From contig JAMXBD010000635.1 of the NCBI GenBank assembly GCA_024138025.1, positions 372,001-436,000 on the forward strand: DNA of 64,000 nucleotides. Direction: 5' to 3'. Positions 1 through 10,510 of the stretch are shown here, piece after piece. Each line of letters opens with the position of its first letter. Position 1 is the stretch's first letter. Both the position numbers and the translations under genes were made by a program. The stretch is from Combretum micranthum (lineage: Eukaryota > Streptophyta > Magnoliopsida > Myrtales > Combretaceae). Below the pieces are notes generated by a model. It saw only the letters and a program-made list of their open reading frames with translations, had not been told where the DNA came from and ran no database searches.

Positions 1-63
1 CTATCATCTCCACAAACTAATAACATTTTGGAATAACCGACAATCATCAACATTTTACAACTA

Positions 64-230
64 CTATCTTGGAGCATCGCTCAAGGTTGAGTCGATAACA
101 ATTAGCTTGTATCTGTCATCTACTTTCAATACCATATAATGATTACGTTGGACAGACCCCCCATATCGAATAACCCTCTTTTGTTTTGCAGGCTCAAATC
201 CAGAAAACTCTAGTGGCAAAGTAAGACATC
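64..230 (-). CDS. Possible terminal coding exon, gene unidentified
   Basis: On the minus strand an open frame runs from an AG acceptor-like dinucleotide at 232-231 to a TAG stop at 66-64. It encodes about 55 residues including EFSGFEPAKQKRVIRYGGS and HYMVLKVDDRYKLIVIDSTL. The composition (charged, no low complexity, alternating hydrophobic residues) looks like real protein, unlike the random frames around it. I do not recognise the family. If real it is a last exon, with the rest of the gene lying to the right on the minus strand. The nearest candidate exon is at 2082-2394, but joining the two directly in its best frame creates a stop, so further exons or a different gene are needed. It could also be a captured or decayed gene fragment. 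Confidence 0.3.
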
Positions 231-391
231 CTCATCTAAATACAATATTAGCAAATGAAAATCCTATTATATCTTTGTTCAATGACATTCTTATTCATTT
301 AGAGAAGTGAATAGACAATTACAAATCAGAAAATGAAATACTCCAAATAAAATAAAGAGATTCTTAAATGAAAAAAGAGATAACACTTATG

Positions 392-602
392 TTGTATTTG
401 TTTACTATGATGGAATTGTTATTTTGCGTTTATTATTGTAAAAAAACTATTCTTTCGTTTTGTTTGTAAAAAAATTCTACCATAATAGGAATTGCCATTT
501 GTAAAACAAAATCTTTTATTTTAAAAATATTCAAAATTATAAAATAAATAATTATTATTCCTTCCAGATTTTATTCTATTCTATCAAATCAAATATGTTA
601 CT
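392..602. repeat. Diverged copy of the 890-1161 MITE family
   Basis: The block follows the same order of words as the MITE at 890-1161: a GTTTAC-type start, GAATTGTTATT, TTCTTTCGTTTTGTTTG, a CCTTCCAG stretch and a TCTATCAAATCAAATA end. It is clearly related but has lost clean terminal inverted repeats and a target duplication, so its edges are approximate. It lies in direct orientation to the better copy, about 500 bp away. Confidence 0.5.
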
Positions 603-689
603 TCAAATCGACTCCATTCTCATCGTCTTACACTTTCCTAACAAATTTGTTGCTTCTAGATGCTTTTCACGTTTCATGTCTCTCATTTG

Positions 690-889
690 TATTGATGTTG
701 TTGCTATTTTTTATTTGTAGCTTATCTGTATTAGATTTGCATTTGTAAATTATCTGTATCATATTTGTATCGTATCTATTTGATTAGTTTATAAATAAAA
801 CTATCAGTTTTTCATGGTATCTGTTTCTTGACAAATATCAGTTTGAAAACGACAAAAACATGTTGAAACAAATAGACCTATAACTATAA
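690..889. repeat. Dispersed repeat family R1, copy 1
   Basis: An AT-rich segment containing CATTTGTA, GTATCGTATCTATTTGATTAG, TTTCATGGTATCTGTTTCTTGAC and GACAAAAACATG words. The same ordered words recur at 13205-13303 continued at 17177-17300, and at 21935-22060. At least three copies therefore occur in this window. No coding capacity and no clear ends are seen, so the class is unknown. Confidence 0.5.
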
Positions 890-1161
890 CAACACGTTTG
901 GTTTACTAAAATTGAATTGATATTCTAGCTTTATTCCCATGAAATATATATTCTTTCGTTTGGTTGATAAAAAATTCTATCAGAAAATGTCTATTTCACA
1001 TAATGTGAAATAGATAAAAAAATTTCATTCCTTCCATTTACTAAAGAATTGTTATTCTTAACCAAAAAGTATATTTTATTTCAAAAATACCTTTATCTGT
1101 AAAATAAAGAAATTGCTATTCTTTTCCAGCCTTATTTCATTCTATTGAATCAAGCGTATTG
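890..1161. mobile_element. Tourist/Harbinger-like MITE with TAA target duplication
   Basis: A 272-bp non-coding element with imperfect terminal inverted repeats: the left end reads CAACACGTTTGGTTTACT and the right end, reverse-complemented, reads CAATACGCTTGATTCAAT. TAA flanks both sides (887-889 and 1162-1164), the target duplication expected of PIF/Harbinger-type elements. It is inserted at the edge of repeat R1. An internal palindrome, TTTCACATAATGTGAAA, lies near 990-1007. Confidence 0.65.
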
Positions 1162-1659
1162 TAAAGTTGCATTTGATTACAAACATTTTATGGAACAGAA
1201 CAGGATAAAATGTCTAGTGATTAGTCTCTTGTTTAGTTTCTCTGATCAGTTATTGGAATAGACAAGAAAAATCCTAATGCATAGGATAAGTTTTAAAAAA
1301 GTTATCCAATATATTCCATGGCACAAAAATCAAATGGACAAAACAAACAATTTCAATTGTGAAAATTATAAAATTATCCCCACTTTTAATCATCCTTTTT
1401 TCTTTCTTCACTAATATAATAAATTAATTTAATAAATATATTACAATATAAAGATATAATCATTAAAATATGATGTTTTATTCTATATTTATATATACCA
1501 AATGCCAAACAATATAAATATTCTTATTCAATACCATACAAACTAAATATGATATAAAAAAATTATTTTATCTAATATTCCTTATGCCATACTATTTAAC
1601 CCTCCTTATCCTATTTGGCTCTTCCAGTCAAACACAACCTAATTCACACTATTTGCTCT
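1162..1659. other. AT-rich intergenic DNA
   Basis: Very AT-rich, with TATA/ATAT words and short A or T runs. I see no gene, RNA gene or element boundary here. Confidence 0.6.
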
Positions 1660-1992
1660 TTCTCTTTTCCTATATCTGTCTGAAAACAAGCAAGCAGTAA
1701 CAGTAAAACCTCTTCTCGTGTCACTCCCTCATTTTTCTGAATCAACGCTTCTTTTCTTCATCGAGTTTTCTAATGGTTTAGAGAGTTAATCGGAATGTCG
1801 TGTTGGCAACTTCATTCCTTGCTTTTTTATATATTTATATTTTTTAAGAAAATAAATAAAAAGAAGGACAAACTATCACTACAAGCCTGGGTATCCAAAT
1901 GGCTTTGATGATTTTAACTTTCTAGAGCAATGCATACTGGTTTTTGGAAGGAGATTGGGGTTATTGTAATGGTAAATGCCAAATCCCCGGTA
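1660..1992 (+). pseudogene. DUF1666 pseudogene, leader-exon piece
   Basis: This matches the presumed 5' leader of the DUF1666 gene at about 9580-10275. Shared words include CAGTAA(C)AGTAAAACCTCT, a TTGGCAACTTCA/TTGCAACTTCA match, GGAAGGAGAT(T)GGG, and a small ATG-containing stretch directly before a GTAAGTTTA donor at 1990 (parent: ATGCCTACTCCCCTG before GTAAGTTTA near 10270). It is the first of three collinear pieces of a decayed tandem copy in the same orientation. No protein can be made from it. Confidence 0.6.
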
Positions 1993-2081
1993 AGTTTACA
2001 ACTAAATTAAATTAAATAAAGCAATTATTTTAATAATAAAAAAGGAGGGGGTGGGGGGACGGTCGTTTTACTTACAAGTCC

Positions 2082-2394
2082 TTGAGGCATGAAGTAGCGG
2101 AGTGATCATCCTCGTCAACTTGTTTACGATCCAGAGAGAAAGAGAAAGCAGCTGGTGCTGGTGTGGTTCTTGGGAGGGAGAAGGTGAATGACCTTGCAAA
2201 AGAGGGAGGTTCTCGGAAGAGATATGACTGGATGGATTGGGAGAGAATGGAGGAGAAGGAGAGGGAGATGGTGAGAATTGATATCTCCGGTTTCCAGGTC
2301 CAACGCTAATGGGAAGAGGTGATGGGGGTGTTGGAGGTGAGGATGTGGTTGATGCTGAAACATCACCACCATCCTCCTCATCCTCCATTTTTGC
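2082..2394 (-). CDS. Possible first exon, Pro/Ser-rich acidic protein, unidentified
   Basis: A minus-strand frame opens at an ATG at 2394 (MEDEEDGGDVSASTTSSPP) and continues through ISVGPGNRRYQFSPSPSPS. It is acidic at the start, then rich in Pro and Ser, and ends near a strong GTAAGT donor at about 2081-2076. The frame stays open upstream to 2568, giving 166 codons in all. The protein is biased in composition but not a simple repeat, so a real exon is plausible; I do not recognise the family. No continuation is visible to the left. It lies between two pieces of the DUF1666 pseudogene, so it may be a captured or relocated gene fragment. Confidence 0.3.
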
Positions 2395-2569
2395 TGTCTT
2401 GTCTCTAACACACTGACTATGATGATGGTTTTTTGCTTGCTCTTCGATTTCGTTAACTAGCAGTAAAGTCACATCATTTGTTAATTTGTGTTTTTTGGGG
2501 TTTATGGGTAGATGTTTTTGGCTGTTAAGATTTTCCTTAAACACAACTATACCTTTTTTTCCCGGCACT

Positions 2570-4229
2570 AGTTTATTTGAATCGTAGTTATAAACCTAAC
2601 GGTCATCGCAGATTTGGCCAACCGGTCAGCTCAGCTTAGTCAGCGGCCACAGCTAGCACCTGCCTCTTTTGCCCATCTTAAATTGGAAAAATAATAAAAT
2701 GTCTCCTTTATATGGTCTCCTAACATTCAAATTCCTACCAAGTTGGAAACCCAACCCAATGGTTTAAGAATTTCTGAAACTTGACTAATACCATATGCTG
2801 AAACTTACTTGCTTCAACAACTGTGTGCTTTGATAAAATAATTAAGAGATGTTAACAATCCGGTGTTTAATAAAAATCTTGTAAAATAACTACAAGGGTT
2901 TAGCGAGCATTGCTCGGCCTTGCAAAAGGCTTTCCATTGATGAATGTACTGAAGTTCACAAGGACAAATGGTGCTGTGAAAATGATTAGTATCTTCGTAT
3001 CAGCCACTCCAACCTGCATCCATGAACATCAACTAATGGTACGTCATTGTATGTATATATATCATTTATATATAAAGGTCCATGCCAAATCAGCTTTAAA
3101 GGGTGATGGCCATATATTTGATGAAATTAAGGTTTACAAGATTTTCTGGAGTTTTGACTGGTAGTTGGGGTTGGGATTGTGTTCTCTTTGTTGTTCCAAC
3201 TAAGCCATATTAAAGTTTTTCGTTTGTTTGCCACGTTTAGTTATTTGTTTGTGGTTCACTGATCATGATGATTCCATGCATCTGCACCCACCACAAAAAA
3301 AAAAAAAAAAAAAAAATCGAAACAACAGAGTGCATATCGGAATGAATTGCTAGAGTCTTGGGAGTTAGATGTTAGTCCTCACGAATTATACATAAATCTA
3401 TTCAATACTTCTTTTTTGGGTAATGTTGAATTTTTTTTTTTTTTTAATTTTCCATCAATAGAGTAAAATGAGAATCTATTCATACTTTGAATAAATCTAT
3501 TTGTGAAATTTCCTTTTCATCTAGTTTAGATATTATGATAATGAAAAGGATATGATAGTGAAACATAATGATATACATCTCTAACTTTACTCCCCTCTTG
3601 GATAGTGGGCTTGTCTCCAAGATCATGCTAGATAAGGTTTTCAATTTGATCTTCAACTTCCAACTCTTTATCATCAATCGACTAATCAAAACGTGTAGAA
3701 GTCATCACAGGGAAATCACAATTTTTAATCTCTATGATCATTCTTCCGGGATTGAATGATGCATTTGTTTGCTATTAGGACAGTGGACTTATGCTCCACA
3801 TGCTTCTACCCTACTTCCTCCTTCAACTGGCTCCTCCTTACCCTTTTGATCATTTATTTTCATGGTTTATGAATTGGCCTCATCTGTTCAGTTATTTGAT
3901 TATGGCACTCCCTACAATGTAAACTTACTTCTTGTTGGCTGTGCATACTCTCGTAACCATCTAAATGTTTTCAGTTTTTTCATTTGTCATGTAGAGCCAA
4001 TTGCCACAACCTCATGATTTGTTGGGGCAGGCTCAGTTTTGCAGATGTTTCAGTCAGTAATTTATGGATTCAACTCTATCTTTTATCTTTGAGGTGCCAT
4101 GTGCGTAAAGGTACCATGACCATAATTCTTGGGGATGATTGTTAGTTTGTAGATCAGCTAAAAATTGTATAGGAATTGATGGAATAATTAACAAATGCTA
4201 AGACTCATGTTCTGATGCCTGAGGAGAGT
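2570..4229. other. Intergenic, no gene recognised
   Basis: Mixed-composition DNA with poly-A (about 3295-3316) and poly-T (3431-3445) runs. Collinearity with the DUF1666 gene is lost here; the first half of the gene's coding exon has no counterpart that I can find. Short open frames have no support from composition or motifs. Confidence 0.5.
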
Positions 4230-4640
4230 TATGCTCTGAAGAGGATGGGGAAGAAGTGGAATGATTGGAGAAGAAGCAGAAGCAATTAGAAGCTCTGGTG
4301 GGTAGAGAGATGTGGAAGCTGAAGGTTGTCAATTGTGGTATTGCATGCCTTTGATGCTTATGCATTTCTTGACAAGTACTCTGAAAGGGTGCTCTTTATC
4401 TAATCAGACCATTGCTTAGCAGCTCAAGGAAGCTAGTATTCTCAAATCTATTCTCATTGTTCTCCATCTCTAGCTATATGTTGCTTTGTTGGCCCCTGCT
4501 TTTATCATCTGTTTATGCAATTTAGCTGGTACCAACCAAGGTATGTTCTAGGGTTTGTTTTCTTTTAGGGAAACCTTTTTCAATATTTGCTATAATCATA
4601 AATGATGATTTCAAGAGGTTGTGAATGTGATTATTAAACA
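4230..4640 (+). pseudogene. DUF1666 pseudogene, exon 1 and intron piece
   Basis: Collinear with about 10800-11170 of the DUF1666 gene. It keeps GAGATGTGGAAGCTGAAGG, TTTGATGCTT, GACAAGTACTC(T/C)GAAAG and CTCAAGGAAGCT, and the downstream intron words ATCATCTGTTTATGCAAT. The conserved WW-GGF region is destroyed by substitutions and indels (GGTTGTCAATTGTGG where the parent has GGTCGTCAATGGTGG), and in-frame stops follow. It is a dead copy in the same orientation as the parent. Confidence 0.75.
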
Positions 4641-4964
4641 CGTTATTCAGCATTATGTGATTGTGTGAGGCAAAGCTGACGGCAACTAGCCAATAGTGGT
4701 GGTGTTGGTGGTGGATGTAGAGATGATCATGGACAATAGGAAGCCCATGACATGGCTTTTTCCTCGTCGTCCAAGGACTTGCTCCTCATTGCTTGAGAAA
4801 GTGCGGACAAGTTGTCTCAATATTGGGTATTTAGCACCAGAACAACACCACTGGAGGATGGTTGCCACCATGAAAAAGACATTAGTATTTGCAGCATTTT
4901 AGACGGCATTACATTTGACCTAGGAATCTAGGTTTGCACTTTAGAGTTGGTGTTAGCTACTGAA
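4641..4964. other. Unrelated insertion within the pseudogene intron
   Basis: This stretch has no counterpart in the parent gene's first intron, whereas both flanks do. It is richer in GC than its surroundings and contains a GTGGTGGTGTTGGTGGTGG microsatellite. I see no element ends. A short frame spells GYLAPE, which I treat as chance. Confidence 0.4.
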
Positions 4965-5225
4965 AAAACCGCGTTTCCTCTCCCCACCTCATCGGTAACT
5001 CACTTATGATTACATTCTTTCTGCAAGAACCCTTTTGTGCTTACATGCCTGCTGTTCCGGCCCTATAATCAAGGTTTCAACGTCAGAATTCTTCAATAGC
5101 CAGGGAATGGCCTCCATCAGGATCTTAAGACAGCTTATGTTATGTAGCTCACGTTTACTTGACTTGGGGGGCACTTCATTAGTGACTACTGTGTAGTATT
5201 CCATGGCTATGTGATAACATCCCAT
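4965..5225 (+). pseudogene. DUF1666 pseudogene, exon 2 piece
   Basis: Matches the 3' end of intron 1 and the start of exon 2 in the parent (about 11220-11660). Shared words are CAAGAACCCTT, CATGCCTGCTG/CATCCCTGCTG, CCAG(G/A)GAATGGCCTC, ATCAGGA and TATGTAGCTCAC followed by GACTTGGGGGGCACT where the parent has GTCTTGGGAGGCACT. The conserved L-S-W-E-A-L region is disrupted. After this point similarity ends, so the copy is truncated before the last two exons. Confidence 0.75.
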
Positions 5226-6220
5226 GCGGCCTTAGCTGTTTATCCATGGGAATCATATTTATAGGAAAAAGTTTTGCTGTCCAGTCATTGTGTCTTAAAA
5301 TCTGTCATAAGCAATAATAACGTAATACGTATACGTGAAGTGATAGTAATTGTTTGTTTTATTTTAAAATTTATTTAACGCGTATAAAGTGTTTATTGGA
5401 TGAAATAGGATGAAAACAATATTCTTGAGACAACAAATATTTTTCCATATTTATATAAGGGCAGATACGAAGTTTTGGTGTATCATCTAAAGTTATCAAA
5501 TCATTTCCACCCTCTTTCTATAAGACAATTATTAATTGTAGCATATTGAATGCTAGTAAAGAAGAATAAAAAGAAAAAAAAAAAAAATCTAACAATGAGG
5601 GAATTACATGACCATGAATGATTGTAACGAATCCATTGTCTTAGCAATCGTAACTGTATTATGTGTCATATCTAAATAAAGATAATAACTTATGGATATT
5701 ATACTAAATTTCAGTTGCATGTACTGGAATATGTATTATAGCTTATAAAGTATCAACTAATCCATACATATCTACAAGATAATAATGAACTTGGTCTGAC
5801 ACCAGTGATTTTCAAACAAGAAATCCGGTTATGAGTGGCAGTTTGAAATCAATAATGAACGTTTAGGTCTAGCCAGTTTTAATTTGAAAAAACGGGGCAC
5901 CCATTGATACTTGAGTCAATATCGGTCAAATCTTAATTAAAAAAAAAAAAAAAAAGAAGAAGAAGGGAAAGTTAGGGGGAAAAAAATAAACATAAATATC
6001 TTAGTTATATTGTAATTTTGAAGAAGTTGTGAATATAATTAAACCGTTACTGACTGATGGAAACTATATGCTGTTAACCTGTGAGTTTTTGCATATTGAT
6101 AACGTGAATTGATGAGAAATTATAGAAATCTCCATTCAATTCATAAGCAACACAACATGAGTTGGAAGTTTCATTCACAAATTCCGAAACATCATGTAGC
6201 TTTGATGCTTCCTTTCGTTG
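5226..6220. other. Intergenic AT-rich DNA
   Basis: No gene or element recognised. Contains A-runs at about 5575-5587 and 5939-5955. Confidence 0.5.
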
Positions 6221-6303
6221 TTTTTTTTTTTTTTTTTGGGGGGGTTGGGGGGGGGGGGGGGGGGGGAGGGTGTGTGGTGGGGTGGGGGTGGGGTGTTGGG
6301 GGG
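6221..6303. repeat. T-run followed by long G-tract (quadruplex-prone)
   Basis: A run of 17 T is followed directly by a G-rich block of about 66 bases. The block includes an uninterrupted run of about 20 G and several further G3-G5 tracts separated by single T or A. It would be expected to form G-quadruplex structures. Long Gly- or Pro-rich reading frames on either strand here are artefacts of this tract. Confidence 0.9.
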
Positions 6304-8989
6304 CAAGGAAATTAGATTTGGGGATTGATGTAATTGAAATTAGACATAAAAGGTGCATTGCATTACATATCCAATTCCATTAGTATTAGTGGATTAATTA
6401 GTATATAGCAGTTACTAATTCATAAAGTTGAAACACAGAAAAATCAATGAAATGGAAATGAAATATATTAAAATTTATTTTTAAAAAAAAAAAGAAAATA
6501 AGATTTGGGCCGGAAGGTTGAAAACGGCCCATTTGACCTGCAGTATAAAAGCACAAGCAACAGAGAGAGAGAGTCTTGTCATAGTACATTGTACATTGTA
6601 CATTTGTGCTCTTTGAGTTATTATTATGGATGCTATGCTTAGCTAACGTCATCTGCAACATCAAATGCAAATAGTGTAAGTACACTACTAATTTGTGGTT
6701 GTGTAAATGTACATATGTGCATCGTACCATGTCATGTATATATATAGATATGCATTGTATCATGTCATGTATATATAGAGAGAAAGAGAGTTGGACAAAA
6801 AAATAAAAAAAAAAAAAGAGCGAGAGAGAGAAAGAGACACCAGAAGTTCTGACAATATTCTCTGTGCCAACTTCTGACTTCTTGTTCCCTATCGGTCTCT
6901 GTGTCTTCTTAATTATCTTTTTTATTAATTACTTCTCCCTCATTTTTCAAAAATCAAATTCAAAATATATTTAAAATATATAAAAAAAATCCATTTCATT
7001 CATTAATTTGATATTGGTTTATATCTGTTTAATTTTTAATATTTATTTAAATCAATCTATTTATTAAAAATAAATATAAATAAAAAACATATTTTTATTT
7101 ATATTATAAATTATATATAAATAAAATACATTAATATATATAATAAAAATACAAATCATATACTAGATAAAATATAAATAAACAACGTACCATCCGAACA
7201 GACCATTAAATGTCAAATAGCATTAAAATTAAACCCATGAATAATGATCCACTCTTATTTCTCTAATGGCACATCGGGTGGAGAAATATTTGTCCTTTCC
7301 TTTCAAGACTTGAGCTATTTATGTTCTGGTTTGGGATATTTTGAAAAATGGACTTCAAAAGATTGCGTCCACTTGTTTTAAATAAAATCAGTTTAATTTG
7401 GGTTTATAATGTGGTTTAAAATATATTTATGTTATTATCTACTATATTTTATAGCTTTTATCTTGTTATATAATATTTGTTTTTACTTATATTATAAAAA
7501 TGAATTTTTACAAGTATAGTTAACTTTATTCTTTTTAAGCAATAATGTAAAACAAGCTTTATTGGAGTTTTTTAGCTCAACTACCCATGCAAAGGATTAT
7601 ACTCGATGTTACTAACCGATAAATTAAGGTGTTTGATCAAGTATATTTCTTTGCGGATTAACTCACTTCTACTTAACTTTTTCTTACCTTTGTCAAATTA
7701 TGGGGCTCTCAAAACGTATTTTAATAAAAAAAAGGTCATTCTGACAAAAATAAAAGAAATGATGTTTTACCTAAAATAATATATAGTCATTCTAGCTATT
7801 GCAGTTATAAAATTTTTATTTTTAAAATTTCAATTATAAATATATAAAAACTTACAAGTTTTTTTTTGTTAAAATTCACTGCAATTTCTTCTCATTCCAA
7901 AAATCCCCCAATTCACAAATTGTGCTTATATATGGACCCAACTAATTCTTGAAATCCATCAAATGTTGATAAGAATAAATTATACACCTATTTTTAATAA
8001 ATTAAAAGATAAAGAAATTAAAACACAAAGGAGAAGGAAAATTGCAAATAAGAAAAGCAAATCGAATCAGAAAAATCAATAATGATGGTCGATATATTGT
8101 TAATGGATAGAACAGATGTGTAGAGAGATTATTAAAACAAAAAAGAATTGTTACTTTCAACAACCATAGTTTCGTTTGTGCCTGTGGTTTTGGGTCTATG
8201 ATTGTGGCCGTGGTTGGTTTGTTTGTTTTGTTTTGCTCCAACAAGAAATAAACGCCCGTGATTTTCAATTAGTCATAACTTTAAGTATATAATTCAAAAT
8301 TCTTAATATTATGTGTTGAGATGAATCCCGTTTATAGAGCTACATTAGTTACTGGTGTTTACCTCATAATTGCCAATTTGAGGATTAAAAACATCTTTTG
8401 CAGCATGTACATAGAAAAAAATTATTACTATATACAAATAAAAAATTGTTATTATTAACTTTGATGTTTTTTCAATTTATTTCCATATTTATTTAATATA
8501 GTGAGAAAAATATTAAAAGTATTATCTAAAATAACATTATTTTCGAAAAATTTAAAAATTATAAAGAAATTTTATTTAAATAACTCATGGATAAAGTGTA
8601 GAGTTACTTAGAAATGAAAGTTATTTGAGAAGTTGACAAGGATAGATAAGTAAGTGGGTGTCTCTCCCTACCTCTATTTTAGAGGTTTTTTCTTTTATCG
8701 GCATTTTAAGAAAAAATGTCATATAAATATTAATTAAATTGAATTAATTATCAAAATACCATTATAATTTTGCATTTCACGTAACATTTTCAAAATTATA
8801 TCATATTTAGTACATATAAGATTTATTGAACTTGAATACCATATTTAATACATACGATATATATTTACATAGTATTACATGAAATAAATGTGATACCAAA
8901 TAATAATAATCTAATATATTTTTTTAAATATAATAGTATATATGAATTTTAACCCTTTATTTTATATATACTATGCTTTATCTGAGTAT
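6304..8989. other. Long AT-rich intergenic region
   Basis: I see no gene. There is a short TACATTGTACATTGTACAT tandem at about 6583-6602 and a near-duplicated pair of ATGTCATGTATATATA words at about 6729-6775. The rest is AT-rich DNA with poly-A/T runs and no recognisable element ends. Confidence 0.5.
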
Positions 8990-9170
8990 TCGTAGAGTTG
9001 CAAACAGGTTAGGCTGAGCTGGACTTTTTGAAAGCTCGTGTCCGACTCGTTTAACAAATTAACGAGTTCTAATCTAGTCGGACGTTTAATAGGCCTAAAA
9101 GTATAGAGTTGAGTTCGAGCTTAGTTTGTTAGGTTTGTTTAGCTAAACGAGCTAGAATTAAGATTTGTTT
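8990..9170. repeat. Possible hAT-like transposon end (degenerate)
   Basis: The words GAGTTGCAAACAGGTTAGGCT, AGCTCGTGTCCGACTCGTTTA, GTTCGAGCTTAG and TAAACGAGCTAGAAT resemble the GAGCTCGAGCTTG-rich terminal regions of common plant hAT-type repeats. Ends and target duplication are not visible, so this is a family-resemblance call only. Confidence 0.3.
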
Positions 9171-9540
9171 ATAATAAAAATATTATATTAATATATTAAT
9201 CTAAATAATTATATATAATAAAATAATATTATGAAAAATTATCAATACTTATTTAGATAAATCAACTTTATTTTGAATTTAAGCTTATAGCTGGAGCAGA
9301 ATTGTGCGTAAAACGAAAACATAATATACAATTTTATGTGTGCGTGTAAAGGGCAAAAGTTGACGAGTTTTAGGGTGAAACGCCTAAAAACGGAAAATTA
9401 TACATTTGTCCGTCTATTCGATTCATTGCCGCTTCTGTTACGCGTTTCATTTCACGTTTCACAGTCTCTCACTTCACTTTGTATTTCTAATTATCAATTA
9501 TTATTTACACTTCCCCACCCTGCCCAGTGCCCTGACCGTA

Positions 9541-9542
<2 letters not shown>

Positions 9543-9576
<34 letters not shown>
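9543..9576. repeat. (CT)n microsatellite in DUF1666 gene leader
   Basis: About 16 CT units in the pyrimidine-rich stretch upstream of the DUF1666 gene. CT-rich leaders are common near plant transcription starts, so this probably marks the promoter or 5' UTR. Confidence 0.85.
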
Positions 9577-9578
<2 letters not shown>

Positions 9579-10111
9579 ACTAATTGAAAATAAACAAACA
9601 GTGAAAGTAAAACCTCTGCTCTTCTCTCTCTCTCTTATTCTTCACTTCATCCAGCTTTTTCTTTTCTTTCCCTCCTCCTTCTTCTTAATGTTTACAAAGT
9701 TATCTGAGTGCAGTGTTGGTGTAGTGTAATGTTGTGTTGCAACTTCACGGTTCACTCCAGTCTCCAGTCCACCCAAGTAAAAGTCCAATGTCTCATCTCA
9801 TGTCATGTGATGTGACTCAGCTGACTGTGTCTACACTACACTACACTCTTTTCCCTTTTTTTCTTTTTTTTTTAAACACCCGTAAAATATAAAGTTAACA
9901 ATTTTTTTTTTTAATAAAAAAAGAGAAACCTTAAATATAAGATTTTGTAAGGTGAAGCATTAGCATTCATCTTTAGTTTAGAAAGAAGAGACAAGATTTC
10001 TACTTTCTTTTTTTTTTTTAATAAATCTATAGCTTTTTGGGTGGTGGCAGTAGTGGTAGCGGCGGCGGGGGTGGAGGGTCTGATGGCTGCTTTTCTATCT
10101 ACTTAATAGCT

Positions 10112-10140
10112 AGAAGAAGAAGAAGAAGAAGAAGAAGAAA
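10112..10140. repeat. (GAA)n microsatellite in DUF1666 leader
   Basis: About nine AGA/GAA units between the CT tract and the predicted leader-exon donor. It is absent from the pseudogene copy, so it expanded after, or was lost since, the duplication. Confidence 0.85.
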
Positions 10141-10253
10141 CTACCAGTAGCGGCCTGAGTTTCCTATACAGCAGCATTCTCAGGTTTTAGTTTTATTTTC
10201 AGAGCAAATGCAAGTGGTGTTTTTAAAAGAGAAGGAGATGGGTCCTAATTGAA

Positions 10254-10274
10254 AAATGCCTACTCCCCTGGTAA
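10254..10274 (+). promoter_or_regulatory. Conserved leader-exon splice donor with upstream ATG
   Basis: ATGCCTACTCCCCTG ends at a strong GTAAGTTTA donor. The same arrangement (an ATG, four to five codons, then GTAAGTTTA) is kept in the pseudogene near 1977-1995, supporting a real 5' leader exon. Splicing to the CAG acceptor ending at 10500 would give a short upstream frame of 12 codons that overlaps the main ATG out of frame and stops just after it. Splicing is inferred. Confidence 0.4.
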
Positions 10275-10510
10275 GTTTAAAAGATTTTATAATTGATTAG
10301 AATAAATAAATCACCGACTACTGTGTGATTTTAGTAATATTTTTTTTCCCTTGAAAAAAAAAAGGTCCAAACTTTATATATATTCTTCTTGATCTGATTT
10401 CATTATAGATCACCGCTTTCATTTAAGAGGGAGAGATACACAACTTGGGAGTATTTGTGAATTTAAAAAAAAAAAAAAAAGAAGAAAGAAAAGAAGGCAG
10501 GAAGTCAGCA

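Noticed and set aside
4696..4902. Short frame with GYLAPE resembling a protein-kinase activation-segment motif
   Set aside because: No other kinase motif lies around it, the frame is only 68 codons, and it sits in an insertion within a pseudogene intron.
6074..6383. Pro-rich and Gly-rich reading frames on both strands
   Set aside because: They are read straight through the poly-T and poly-G tract and have no other protein character.
9336..9729. Two overlapping Ser/Leu-rich frames
   Set aside because: They are a by-product of the (CT)n tract in the DUF1666 leader.
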